From NCBI GenBank assembly GCA_036268995.1, contig DATATB010000054.1, positions 26,062 through 90,061 on the forward strand: a stretch of DNA of 64,000 bases, written 5' to 3'. The position numbers and the translations under genes were made by a program. The DNA is from DATATB01 sp036268995. GTDB taxonomy: Bacteria; Planctomycetota; Planctomycetia; Pirellulales; PNKZ01. Below, one piece after another: positions 8,308 to 17,455 of this stretch. Position 1 is the stretch's first letter; every line of letters begins with the position of its first letter. Under the pieces are notes generated by a model that saw nothing but the letters and a program-made list of their open reading frames with translations, ran no database searches and was not told where the DNA came from.

Positions 8308-10278
8308 ATGTTCAATGTCGGGGCGAGGGTCGTGTTGATCGTTGGCTTGTGGCTTGCGCCTCGGGTTTGCCAGGCGGCCGATCCTGCCACGCACACCCAA
8401 GAACTTGTGCGGCCCGCCGCTGCTCGCCAATACAAGCCACAAGCGGTTCGGACCAAGGCGGCCAGGATCATGCCTTCGCTTCGAAAAGCCGAGGACGCGC
8501 CGGTTGCCCGGCCAGCCGGTTCCACGTCTGTTCAGGTTGTCAACTTGGAGTTTGCCGATGCGGCGACGTGCCAGGCCTTCGAGCTGCCGAGCGTCAAGGT
8601 GATTACGCGCTTCAAGACCTTTGCCGACATTTTCGTCTGGGTCCAGCCCGACGGCCACCTGGATGCGACCGTCATCGCTGCGCTTGAAAAGCTCAAGAGC
8701 GACAACAAACTGACCTGGTACGAGCCCTATGGCGAGAAGTCCGTTCCACCGCTTCCGCGAGTCAAGCCGATTGCGGAAAGATCCCGCGCCTTCCCCGATC
8801 AGATCGTGCGCGGTGGTTACAACGGGTTGACTGGCAAGGGCGTGATCATCGCGATCATCGACTCGGGCATCGATTTTCGGCACCCGGATTTCATCACTTA
8901 CGACGCGGCCGGGCTGCCAACGTCGAGGGTCTTGTACTTTTGGGACACACTTAGCGAGTCATACGCCAATGGATTCGGGGCTCCGGCCCCGTTGTGCTGG
9001 CCCAACGGTGCCCCGATCGGCACCATCTTTTCCAGAGATAATTTGACAGCCGAGCTGCGCAGTGCGCGGCCGCACATCCTCGAGTTCGATACGTATGGGC
9101 ACGGCACCGGCTGCGCCGGTGTCGCAGCCGGCAATGGCAACGCGTCTAAGGGTGCTTTTGCTGGCGTGGCGCCCGGGGCCGATATCATTGCCGTGCGCAT
9201 CGGAGGGCACGCCGGCGCCGGCGCGATGGAAAATGGATTTTTGTACAACGCGATTTGTGGTTGGCTTGACGAAAAGGCCGGCCAGCAGCCGCTGGTTGTC
9301 TCGTGCAGCTTCGGCGGCCAGTACGGAGGCCGCGATGGCTATTTGATCGAAGAGCGGCAAACCAGCGCCCGCTTCGACAGTTCGACTCGCGCACGGGCGA
9401 TCTGCATTTGTTCCGGCAACGAAGCCGAGCTGCCGATTCATGCCGGGCTTGACATCAAAGGTGCCAACGCCCAGGCGGTCCTGTCCTGGTCGTCGAGCGA
9501 CGCTGCGACGATTGAACTGTATCTGCAAACCGATGACGATGCCGATATCCATGTCAACACGCCACCGGGCGCATCCTACAAGGTGCTCCAGGATTACGTC
9601 CATCCGCTGACACAGAACGTGTATGTCAAGCTCGACGTCGGCAGCGGCAAGGGAGAACTGTCGGTTTATAGCAAATCGGGCCGCAACTTCGGGGCCGATG
9701 CCTACATCTATGGTGGCGACGACGCCAGGTTCGACGACCAGTGCCTCTCGGCAAACAAGCTGGTCGGCGCGCCCGGCGCGGCGAGCCAGGCGATTACCGT
9801 CGGCAGCTATGACTTCAACGACCATTTCAACACCGAAGGCCGCGATGTAACCTTGCCGGACACCGCGCGTCAACCGATCACGATCGGGCAACTCTCGTCC
9901 TATTCCAGCCCGGGCCCGCGCCGGCTGGGAGACGGTCCGAAATTCGCGGAAAATGTAGTGAAGCCCGACATCGTGTCACCTGGCGAGTGGCATGTGGTAG
10001 CAACGCCATTGAACGTCGTTCCCATCTTTTCGCGTGATTCGACCGGCTACTACGCCGATTTCAACGGCACTAGCGCCGCGACGCCTTATACGGCCGGAGT
10101 GATCGCACTTTTGTTCGAGAAACAGCCCAGCCTGACGGTGGGTGAAGTCAAAGACTTGTTGCACGCCTGCGCTCAAAAGGACGCTTACGCTCAGGACGTG
10201 CCCGGCCCTGGATGGGGCTATGGAAAGCTAAACATTCAAGCCGTCGCCCAGTTGCTTTCGGACTCTGGCGGCAAATAG
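8308..10278 (+). CDS. Secreted S8 family serine protease (subtilisin-like)
   Basis: This is a 656-aa exported protease. A signal peptide (residues 1-23, ending VCQA) precedes a ~140-residue propeptide-like region. The catalytic triad is visible: Asp185 in IIAIIDSGIDFRHPDF, His265 in DTYGHGTGCAGVAAG, and Ser589 in FNGTSAATPYTAG. Between His and Ser lies a long insertion (roughly residues 370-480) rich in beta strands (AVLSWSSSDAATIELYL), as seen in the CspB-like S8 subfamily that carries a jelly-roll insert. The start is the ATG at 8308 with AGAGGAG seven bases upstream; the frame is open to a TTG at 8254, but those residues are polar and would bury the signal peptide. It lies between the unknown secreted protein and the large sedolisin, so this part of the window is a secreted-protease cluster. 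Confidence 0.93.
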   Translation: MFNVGARVVLIVGLWLAPRVCQAADPATHTQELVRPAAARQYKPQAVRTKAARIMPSLRKAEDAPVARPAGSTSVQVVNLEFADAATCQAFELPSVKVITRFKTFADIFVWVQPDGHLDATVIAALEKLKSDNKLTWYEPYGEKSVPPLPRVKPIAERSRAFPDQIVRGGYNGLTGKGVIIAIIDSGIDFRHPDFITYDAAGLPTSRVLYFWDTLSESYANGFGAPAPLCWPNGAPIGTIFSRDNLTAELRSARPHILEFDTYGHGTGCAGVAAGNGNASKGAFAGVAPGADIIAVRIGGHAGAGAMENGFLYNAICGWLDEKAGQQPLVVSCSFGGQYGGRDGYLIEERQTSARFDSSTRARAICICSGNEAELPIHAGLDIKGANAQAVLSWSSSDAATIELYLQTDDDADIHVNTPPGASYKVLQDYVHPLTQNVYVKLDVGSGKGELSVYSKSGRNFGADAYIYGGDDARFDDQCLSANKLVGAPGAASQAITVGSYDFNDHFNTEGRDVTLPDTARQPITIGQLSSYSSPGPRRLGDGPKFAENVVKPDIVSPGEWHVVATPLNVVPIFSRDSTGYYADFNGTSAATPYTAGVIALLFEKQPSLTVGEVKDLLHACAQKDAYAQDVPGPGWGYGKLNIQAVAQLLSDSGGK

Positions 10279-10543
10279 GCCTGCCACGCGACCCCGCCCG
10301 GTTTTCGACGCGCACATTACGAGCCGCTGGTCTTGGCTGCGTAACATTGGCGATGATTCGCGGGGCGCTGTCGGGCGTCGCTTATTTCTTGCACGCAGAA
10401 AACGTGCTCGCTAACATGCGTATGGGGGGCTGCATGGCTGTTGCCCCCATAAATGGAACTGCTAATCCCGCATCGGACAGCGCTTTCGACCGGCGCAGCG
10501 GCAATCGGGCGATTGTCGCGTTGGCAATGGGGCCGTCCGAAGC
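10279..10543 (+). promoter_or_regulatory. Leader region with a G-rich hairpin before the sedolisin gene
   Basis: This is 265 nt without a gene. It contains an inverted repeat at 10421-10451, TATGGGGGGC paired with GCCCCCATA (nine pairs with one bulged G and a 12-nt loop), about 93 nt before the ATG of the sedolisin gene. No T-run follows, so it does not look like a simple terminator of the upstream protease gene. A 5'-UTR structure is possible; function is not known. Confidence 0.35.
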
Positions 10544-13500
10544 ATGACATGCGCTCACCATGTTCTCGACAAGTTGCGGGGCAAAGCCAAGCGGACGCTG
10601 GCGGCCAGGGACAAGCGATTTCGACGCGCGGCTTTCGAATTACTGGAACCGCGCCACCTGCTGTCGGGCACCGGCAGCATCGAGCCAGCAGTTGCCGACG
10701 GCCCCGCACCCGTCGCGATGCCGCTTACGGCGGTGGCTTATCCGGCCAGCAACAATCCACAGGTGGCCGCACCGACTTTTGTGACGCTGGACCGGGCCGG
10801 CACCGCCACGCCCGACACCAGCAGCAGTCCCGTCGGTTTCACCGCGCTGCAAATCCTCTCCGCTTACAACATCAACCAGGTCAAAGTTGGCGGCCAGCAG
10901 GCGACCGGCGCGGGCCAGACGATCGCCATCATCGATGCTTACAACGATCCCGATATCGCCGCGGATTTGCAAACGTTCGATACGGCGATGGGGCTGCCGG
11001 CGGCGCCGAGTTTCACCGTCGTGTCGCAAACCGGTTCGACCGTCAACTTGCCCGTCGACGACACCAGCAACTGGGCGGTGGAAGAATCGCTCGACGTGGA
11101 ATGGGCGCACACGATCGCTCCGGGCGCCAACATCATCCTGGTCGAAGCCAACACCAATAACAACGTCGACATCGACGCGGCGGTTGCCTACGCCAAAACC
11201 CTGCCGGCGGTTTCCGTAATCTCGATGAGCTACGGCAGCCCCGAGTACGCGGGCGAGAACAACAGCCTGTACACGACCCCGGCCGGCCACATCGGCATCA
11301 CCTTCGTGGCTTCGACCGGCGATAACGGCGCGCCGGGCGAAGACCCGGCCGCTTCGCCCAATGTCGTGGCCGCCGGCGGCACGTCGCTGTATCTCACCGG
11401 TTCGAACACGTATAGTTCGGAAGTGGGCTGGTCGGGCAGCGGCGGCGGCATCAGTCCGTTCGAGTCGCAGCCGAACTATCAACTGGGCGTGGTCAGCCAA
11501 AGCAGCACCCAGCGGACGAGTCCCGACGTTTCGTTCGATGCCGACCCGGACACCGGCCCGGCGATCATCGACTCGTATACCTACGGCTCGGCCGATCCCT
11601 GGACCCAGATCGGCGGCACTAGCTTTGCCGCACCGTCCTGGGCCGCCATGATTGCGCTGGCCGACCAGATCCGCGTGGCCAGCGGTCAAGGCACTCTGGA
11701 CGGGCCATCGCAGACGCTGCCCGAGTTGTATCAACTTCCGGCTGCGGATTTTCACGACGTCACGAGCGGAAACAACGGCATCAGTGCGGCTCCGGGCTAC
11801 GATCTGGTCACCGGCATTGGCACGCCGATCGCCAACCTGGTGTTGCCGGCCTTGGCCGCCGGTTTTCCCAACACGCCGGCCGGCCTGTCAGCGACGAGCT
11901 CGGCGGTTCCGTCGGTCGCAGCCGGCGACTATCTGACCTACACGATTCGGGTCTTCAACAACAGTGCCACGGATGCGCACAGCGTGTCGCTGACGGATCT
12001 GCTTCCCAGCGGCGAAACCCTGATCTCGCAAAGTCAAACGTTCGGCCCGAGCTTCACGCTGGCGAGCACCGGCAACAACATAAGCGATACGCTCGCGACG
12101 CTGCCGGCCGGCCAGTTCGCCGCATTTACGATCACGGCCACCCTCAGCAGCAGCCTCGCCAGCGGCACGCAACTGGTGAACTCGGCCACGGCCAGCGCCA
12201 CGGGCTCCAGTGCCGAAATCGCGACATCGACCACGGGGGTGATCACCCAATCCGCGCTGGCGGTGACGAATTCGGCTCCGTTGACGGTGAATGCCGGTCA
12301 AGACTTGAGCTACGCGATCATTCTCGCCAACAACGGTCCCAGCGACGCGGCAGCGGTGTCGCTCTCGGACTTGCTGCCCAGCGGCGAGACGCTGATATCG
12401 CAAACCCAGACGTCGGGTCCGGCCTTTACGCTGGCTGCCTCCGGCAACCAGGTAAACGACACGCTCGCGACCTTGCCATCCGGCAGCGCGGCCGCATTCA
12501 CGATCGTGGTTGCCGTCAGCGGCAACCTGATCGGCAACTCGCTGCTCACCGACATAGCCGCGGCCAGCGACGGACAGGGCGATCAAGGCAGCGGCCCGGC
12601 CACAAGCACGGTCGAGACTGTGGCCACCGGCGGGCTGGTGAATACTTTGCACGTCTTTTCGAATCCGTCCGATAGCGTCAGTGCGGGCCTGGTGCTCGTC
12701 GGCTCGAAGTTCTATGGCGTCACCTCCACTGGCAGCGGCCTGTACGGCGACGGCACGATCTTTTCCGTCAATAGCGACGGCACCGGCTACCAGTTGCTGC
12801 ATTCGTTTGCGGGCGCCGACGGGTCCAAGCCGGCGGCCAGCCTCACGTTCGTCGGTTCCAAGCTGTACGGCACGACCGAGAACGGCGGCCTCGACGGCGA
12901 CGGCACGATTTTCTCGATCAATACCGACGGCAGCGATTTTCAGAGCTTGCACTCGTTTTCGGGCGACGACGGAACCTTGCCTGTGGCTAGCCTGACAGCG
13001 ATCGGTTCGACGCTCTTTGGCACAACCCAGGCCGGCGATAACGGCGATGGCTCGATCTTCTCCATCAGCACTGACGGCACCGGCTTTCAGAGCCTGTACG
13101 ACTTCTCGGGCACCGATGGCTCGGCTCCCTTGGCCGGCCTGACGGTGGACGGATCTACGCTACTGGGAACGACGAGCGGCGGCGGCGCATCCAGCGGCGG
13201 CACGGTCTTCTCGGTCGATACCGACGGCAGCGACTTCCAGACCCTGTACTCGTTTTCCTATCTCGATGGCTCTTTCCCGGCAGCCGGCCTGACGCTGGCT
13301 GGCGCGACGATATACGGCACGACCGAGTTCGGCGGCTCCGGTGCGGAGGGGACCGTCTTTTCGATCGGCGTCAATGGAAGCGGCTTCCAATCGTTGCACT
13401 CTTTCGCGGGCCCCGACGGCTCGGCCGTCACGGCGACCTTGACGCTCGTCGGCTCGACGTTGTACGGAACGACCGTCGAGGGGGGCGCGGGAGACGGCAC

Positions 13501-16018
13501 GGTCTTCGCGATCAACATCGGCGGCAGCGGCTTTCAGACTTTGCACGCGTTCGCGGGCCCCGACGGCCGCTTCCCGACGGCCGGCTTTGTGCTGGTGGGC
13601 TCGACGCTGTATTCCACCACGGGTTCTGGCGGAAGTCACAGCGAGGGCTCGATCTTTTCGATCAACACGGGCGGCACGGGCTTTCAGACCTTGGACTCGC
13701 TGAGCGGCACGGGCGACGGCAAGGAACCGGCTGGGAGCCTGACGCTTGCCGGCTCGACGCTCTATGGCATGACCTCATCCGGCGGCCTGTATGGCGATGG
13801 CGCGATCTTCTCGACGAATCCCGACGGCAGCGACTACCAGGTGCTGTATTCATTTTCCGGGGCCGATGGATCCGGGCCCGACGCGAGTCTCACCGTTATC
13901 GGCACGACGCTCTACGGCACGACCAGGCTCGGCGGCAACGACAATGACGGGACGATCTTTTCGATCAACACCGACGGCAGCGACTTTCAGACGTTGCACT
14001 CGTTTTCGGGCGGCGATGGCGACCAGCCCGAGGCCGGGTTGACCGTCGTCGGTTCCACGTTATACGGAACGACCACGCTCGGCGGCGTCAGCAGCATGGG
14101 CACGATCTTCTCGATCAGTGCCAATGGCGCCGGCTTTCAAACGCTGCAGTCGTTCTCGGGTAGCGACGGCGACTCTCCGGCGGCGGCCCTGACGCTCGTC
14201 GGTTCGATCCTTTTCGGCACGACCGAACTCGGCGGCATTAACAGTGATGGGACGGTCTTCGAGATCAATACCGGCGGCACCGGCTTTCAGACGCTCCACT
14301 CATTTTCCTATTCCGACGGCTATGAGCCCGAGGCCGGCCTGACGCTCGCCGGCTCGACGCTCTACGGCACAACCACGTACGGCGGCTCCGGCGGCGCAGG
14401 CACGATCTTCTCAATCACGACCGGCGGCTTGGGTTTCCAGACCTTGTATGCGTTTTCGGGTGTTGACGGCGATGCGCCCGGCGGCAGCCTGACGCTTGCC
14501 GGCTCGAAGCTGTATGGCACGACCCAGTTCGGGGGCAACAACAGCGACGGCACGATCTTCTCGATCAAGACCGACGGAACGGATTTGACAACGCTGTATA
14601 CGTTTTCGACGAGCGACGAGGGTTACGATCCGCAGCCCGGCCTCATTCTCGGGGGATCGACTCTTTATGGGACTACCGAGCTCGGCGCTGCCGGCAACAG
14701 CGGCACGATCTTCTCGATGCCGCTGTTGGAGCCCACCGTGGTCGGCGCCTTTGTCAGCGGTTCGGCCTGGAGCGCATCGTATCTGAGCATGCTGTCAACG
14801 GCCGGCCTGGGCAACTCCGCCGTGGGCTTCGAATTGGTGAGCGGCGTCGATCAATTGACGACCATACCGTGGACCAACGTCACCCAAATTTCCATCGCCT
14901 TCAGCGAGTTCGTAAATGTCTCGCAAGGCAGCCTGACACTCTATAATTCCGCAAACACGATCGTTCCTGCCTCGGGATACAGCTACAACAGCACAACCAA
15001 TATCGCCACCTGGCAGTTTTCCACCGCGCTGGTCGCCAACAAGTACGTGATCAACCTCGCTGCCAGCTCGGTCAGCGATGCCAACGGCGTCAAGCTCGAC
15101 GGCGCGTGGACCACCGGCGTCAGCACGTTTGCGGCCCGGTCGGGCGACGGCACGCCCGGCGGCGACTTCAACTTCTATTTCGACGTGCTGCCCGGCGACG
15201 CCAATGCCAGCGGTACGGTCACCAATGGCGACGTGCTGGACACGAAGCTGCAAGTCGGCGCGGTGGCGAATTCGAGCAACTACCAACTCGACGTGAACGG
15301 CGCGCCGAATATCACCAACTCCGACGTATTGCTGGAAAAGCTGCAAGTCGGCAGCAATATCAACAATTTTTCCACTCCGTCATTGCCCGCCCAATCCGCG
15401 GCCGCAACATTACCGGCCGACGTGCTGACGCCCGATGCTCTGACCACCGATGTTCCGACGGCCGATGCTCCGGCGGCGCCGTCCCCAGCGCCGGCCATGC
15501 AGCCAGCCACGACAACCGCGTCGTCGTCGATAACGATGTCGGCTGCGTCGTCGACGGCGGCGGGGCTCACTTTCGCGCCCGTCTCGCCGCTGAATTCTGC
15601 AATATCGACGGTCGTGGTGCCGGCGATTCCGCTGACCTTATCCGCCGCTCCTTCACCGGTCGCAGCGCCCGCAGCCGCCTCGCCCGTCGCCGACGGGTTG
15701 TTCCAAGCTTTGGCTGATTCGACCGCGCCTGCCACGCCGGCTTTGACTCCCAACGATGTCTTAGCGCTGGTGCTGGGCAGCCTGGACCTGAATTCGTCCC
15801 GTGTGGCATTCACGCCGGCTGACGACGTTGCCGATAACGCCGCGCCCACCGCCCAGCCGGCATTCGTCGCGGCGGGTTCCTCGAGTGCGCCGAGTCCGCT
15901 CGCATTGGACGAAGTTTTTGCCAGAAACTCGGGCGCTCTGGTGCAAGAGGCGGATTTTCCGCCGGCAAAAGAAAAGCCCGTCTCTGAAGCAGCGGCGCTC
16001 CAGAGACGGGCGTCTTAA
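10544..16018 (+). CDS. Giant LEPR-xLL sedolisin-like (S53) protease with DUF11 and GloVer repeats
   Basis: This is an 1824-aa modular exported protein. Residues 32-41 (ELLEPRHLLS) are the planctomycete LEPR-xLL signature found at the N-terminus of large surface proteins. Residues ~100-440 are a sedolisin domain with Glu180 and Asp184 (VEESLDVEW), Asp260 (STGDNG) and Ser360 (GGTSFAAPSW), followed by the Ca-site region GYDLVTGIGTP, so it appears catalytically complete. Two DUF11-type beta domains follow (YTIRVFNNSATDAHSVSLTD and YAIILANNGPSDAAAVSLSD), then 13 full plus one partial ~50-aa Gloeo/Verruco repeats (LYGTT..GG...GTIFSI), an Ig-like module, and a dockerin-like pair (LPGDANASGTVTNGDVL). 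The last ~200 residues are an Ala/Pro/Ser-rich tail. The paralogue at 56416-61524 shares the two ends but not the middle. The ATG at 10544 is the first in frame. Confidence 0.9.
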   Translation: MTCAHHVLDKLRGKAKRTLAARDKRFRRAAFELLEPRHLLSGTGSIEPAVADGPAPVAMPLTAVAYPASNNPQVAAPTFVTLDRAGTATPDTSSSPVGFTALQILSAYNINQVKVGGQQATGAGQTIAIIDAYNDPDIAADLQTFDTAMGLPAAPSFTVVSQTGSTVNLPVDDTSNWAVEESLDVEWAHTIAPGANIILVEANTNNNVDIDAAVAYAKTLPAVSVISMSYGSPEYAGENNSLYTTPAGHIGITFVASTGDNGAPGEDPAASPNVVAAGGTSLYLTGSNTYSSEVGWSGSGGGISPFESQPNYQLGVVSQSSTQRTSPDVSFDADPDTGPAIIDSYTYGSADPWTQIGGTSFAAPSWAAMIALADQIRVASGQGTLDGPSQTLPELYQLPAADFHDVTSGNNGISAAPGYDLVTGIGTPIANLVLPALAAGFPNTPAGLSATSSAVPSVAAGDYLTYTIRVFNNSATDAHSVSLTDLLPSGETLISQSQTFGPSFTLASTGNNISDTLATLPAGQFAAFTITATLSSSLASGTQLVNSATASATGSSAEIATSTTGVITQSALAVTNSAPLTVNAGQDLSYAIILANNGPSDAAAVSLSDLLPSGETLISQTQTSGPAFTLAASGNQVNDTLATLPSGSAAAFTIVVAVSGNLIGNSLLTDIAAASDGQGDQGSGPATSTVETVATGGLVNTLHVFSNPSDSVSAGLVLVGSKFYGVTSTGSGLYGDGTIFSVNSDGTGYQLLHSFAGADGSKPAASLTFVGSKLYGTTENGGLDGDGTIFSINTDGSDFQSLHSFSGDDGTLPVASLTAIGSTLFGTTQAGDNGDGSIFSISTDGTGFQSLYDFSGTDGSAPLAGLTVDGSTLLGTTSGGGASSGGTVFSVDTDGSDFQTLYSFSYLDGSFPAAGLTLAGATIYGTTEFGGSGAEGTVFSIGVNGSGFQSLHSFAGPDGSAVTATLTLVGSTLYGTTVEGGAGDGTVFAINIGGSGFQTLHAFAGPDGRFPTAGFVLVGSTLYSTTGSGGSHSEGSIFSINTGGTGFQTLDSLSGTGDGKEPAGSLTLAGSTLYGMTSSGGLYGDGAIFSTNPDGSDYQVLYSFSGADGSGPDASLTVIGTTLYGTTRLGGNDNDGTIFSINTDGSDFQTLHSFSGGDGDQPEAGLTVVGSTLYGTTTLGGVSSMGTIFSISANGAGFQTLQSFSGSDGDSPAAALTLVGSILFGTTELGGINSDGTVFEINTGGTGFQTLHSFSYSDGYEPEAGLTLAGSTLYGTTTYGGSGGAGTIFSITTGGLGFQTLYAFSGVDGDAPGGSLTLAGSKLYGTTQFGGNNSDGTIFSIKTDGTDLTTLYTFSTSDEGYDPQPGLILGGSTLYGTTELGAAGNSGTIFSMPLLEPTVVGAFVSGSAWSASYLSMLSTAGLGNSAVGFELVSGVDQLTTIPWTNVTQISIAFSEFVNVSQGSLTLYNSANTIVPASGYSYNSTTNIATWQFSTALVANKYVINLAASSVSDANGVKLDGAWTTGVSTFAARSGDGTPGGDFNFYFDVLPGDANASGTVTNGDVLDTKLQVGAVANSSNYQLDVNGAPNITNSDVLLEKLQVGSNINNFSTPSLPAQSAAATLPADVLTPDALTTDVPTADAPAAPSPAPAMQPATTTASSSITMSAASSTAAGLTFAPVSPLNSAISTVVVPAIPLTLSAAPSPVAAPAAASPVADGLFQALADSTAPATPALTPNDVLALVLGSLDLNSSRVAFTPADDVADNAAPTAQPAFVAAGSSSAPSPLALDEVFARNSGALVQEADFPPAKEKPVSEAAALQRRAS
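12640..14725 (+). repeat. Tandem ~150-bp coding repeats (GloVer units)
   Basis: Thirteen complete units and a partial fourteenth encode the LYGTT-GG-GTIFSI-LHSFSG-DG-P-A-LTL-GST pattern, known as the Gloeo/Verruco (TIGR03803-type) repeat and thought to form a beta-propeller-like or solenoid surface. Several neighbouring units differ by only a few residues, which suggests recent unit duplication and makes this stretch prone to misassembly. Confidence 0.9.
15967..16011 (-). terminator. Intrinsic terminator of the copper-protein operon, inside the convergent coding sequence
   Basis: A perfect 11-bp inverted repeat, GCCCGTCTCTG (15976-15986) with CAGAGACGGGC (16001-16011) and a 14-nt loop, is followed on the minus strand by TTTTCTTTT (15975 down to 15967). 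This is a classical rho-independent terminator for the minus-strand DUF326 gene, whose stop is at 16041. It lies wholly within the last 17 codons of the plus-strand sedolisin gene. On the plus strand the stem is followed by only GTCTT, so it would work poorly in that direction. Confidence 0.85.
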
Positions 16019-16040
16019 AACAGCTCAAAGCCAGAAGGCA

Positions 16041-16448
16041 TCAGCTCCGGGCGTTCTTGCAATTCTCGGCGCATTTGCGGCAGGTGGCCGCACACATCTT
16101 GCAGCAGTCCTTGTCGGACTTCTCGCACATTTCAGCGCACGCGGTGCACATCTTTTCGCACTGCACACACACGCCGTAGGCCAGGGGCGAATGCTGCTCG
16201 CAGAGCGCGGCGCATGCCGCGCACAGGTGATGACATGCTTCGCATTCCTTGGCACATGCCGGATTGTCCTTCTTGCAGCAGGTCTCGCAGCTCTTGCAAA
16301 CTTCCGCGCACTCGCGGCACATCTTGACGCAAGCGTCGGAACAAGTGCCCTCCTCAGCGGCGACCGCACACGTCCGACCTGCGAGCAGCAGGCTGGCTGC
16401 CAACACGGTCATGATTCCCAAACGGCTAGCAAAATGAACGGCGTTCAT
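16041..16448 (-). CDS. Exported four-helix-bundle copper-binding protein (DUF326/Csp-like)
   Basis: This is a 135-aa protein with a signal peptide (residues 1-31) and a mature part of about 100 residues containing 25 cysteines, mostly as CxxC and CxxxC along predicted helices (for example CVKMCRECAEVCKSC and CCKMCAATCRKCAENC). This is the DUF326 pattern of the four-helix-bundle copper-storage proteins, in which thiols line the core and bind many Cu(I) ions. Export suggests periplasmic copper buffering. The ATG at 16448 has AGGAGAG six bases upstream; longer in-frame starts lack a ribosome site. It lies 166 nt downstream of another small Cys-rich exported protein on the same strand and ends at a strong terminator. 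Confidence 0.9.
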   Translation of the reverse strand: MNAVHFASRLGIMTVLAASLLLAGRTCAVAAEEGTCSDACVKMCRECAEVCKSCETCCKKDNPACAKECEACHHLCAACAALCEQHSPLAYGVCVQCEKMCTACAEMCEKSDKDCCKMCAATCRKCAENCKNARS

Positions 16449-16614
16449 GAACACTCTCCTGAAAGTGATTGTGAATAGTGAAGAATGGCATCCGCGGGGC
16501 CAGCCCGAGCTAGCGCGTAGGACGTCTACGCGTGAGCGTGGAATTGCCGGCCGCAAATGCACTGCCAGCGACTGCCGAACTCAGCAATGGCGCGCCAGTG
16601 CGCCATCGGGCGCA

Positions 16615-17025
16615 TTAGTTGCGCCAGCAGCAGAGAAGCGCTTGAAAATTGGCGGGCGGCCGGCATTCAGCGATCACCAGGGCCGGAACCGAGGAAAACA
16701 GCGCGCTCGGCACAACGGCCGCCGGTCCTGCCAGGGCCGGGCCGAGCGGCTGCACGATCCGGCCGGCAGATTCAAGCCTGGCTGGCGCGGCAGACTGACA
16801 AAAACAGTCGCCGGCGGCTCGATGCAGGCGGGGCGCGGTGGTTTTTTCCGCCGGATTCTCGGCCGTCCGACGGCAGTGCGGGCACGTGTTGTCGGACGTG
16901 GCAAGCTGTGGCGCCTGTTCCATACAGCACGCCAGGGGCATACCCGGCAGAGCGCAGCACCAGCGCGGTGGAAGCAGCAGCGTCACCGCAGCCATTAGCA
17001 TCGCGAGAGAAGACAAGCGTCGCAT
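16615..17025 (-). CDS. Small Cys-rich exported protein of unknown function
   Basis: This is a 136-aa protein I cannot assign. It has a signal peptide (MRRLSSLAMLMAAVTLLLPPRWCCA) and a mature part with paired cysteines: C33-C34, C48-x2-C51 (TCPHC), C74-x-C76 and C132-C133 at the very end. These look like metal-ligand pairs. The ATG at 17025 has GGAGG eight bases upstream, which is one of the best ribosome sites in the window and supports a real gene despite no known family. It lies upstream of the DUF326 copper-binding gene on the same strand, so a metal-handling role in one operon is the likeliest inference. An inverted repeat (17111-17142) precedes it. Confidence 0.65.
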   Translation of the reverse strand: MRRLSSLAMLMAAVTLLLPPRWCCALPGMPLACCMEQAPQLATSDNTCPHCRRTAENPAEKTTAPRLHRAAGDCFCQSAAPARLESAGRIVQPLGPALAGPAAVVPSALFSSVPALVIAECRPPANFQALLCCWRN

Positions 17026-17455
17026 CACATCGACCTCCGCACGCAGTATAGGCCGGCACGCTCCTGGCTTCCAGACGGCGCGAGTTGAAAGGCGCGAACT
17101 CAAACTGCCTTGCATTGTCCGTTCCTCATTCGGACTTTTGCATTTCGAGCCCACGCCTGGCAGGGAATCTCGGCGAAATCTCCAGCGGTCGCGGCAGTCG
17201 AAATCCCGCAAAAACCGCTGCTACCATGAATTCTATATGGGGGGACTTGCTGTTTGCCTCCCACCCAATAGCATGGATAATCGCACGACGCTTGTTGCTG
17301 GTCCAAGGAGGGGGCATGCGTTTGCTGAACCTTGAAGGCGGAGGGAATCTTCCGTGCGTCAAGCTGACTTGGCTCTTGCGCCTTGTGAATGCCGGCCGCC
17401 CGGTTCTCCGTGTGGCACAGAGCATCGAGCAAGACCGGCAGCGTAAACGGAAGAA
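17026..17455. other. Intergenic region with an inverted repeat upstream of the Cys-rich operon
   Basis: No gene is supported in these 430 nt. At 17111-17142 there is an imperfect inverted repeat, TGCA-N2-GTCCG-N9-CGGAC-N3-TGCA, 86 nt upstream of the Cys-rich gene's start. It could be an operator for a metal-responsive regulator, or the 5-bp stem could be a weak structure in RNA. No regulator gene lies nearby. Confidence 0.3.

Noticed and set aside
10640..12952. Two minus-strand open frames of 371 and 354 codons
   Set aside because: They are antisense to the sedolisin gene, low in hydrophobic order and rich in Arg/Gly; no ribosome site or family.
12640..14725. CRISPR-like periodicity (about 150 bp)
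   Set aside because: The repeats are in frame, encode a known protein repeat and have no short direct repeat with unique spacers.
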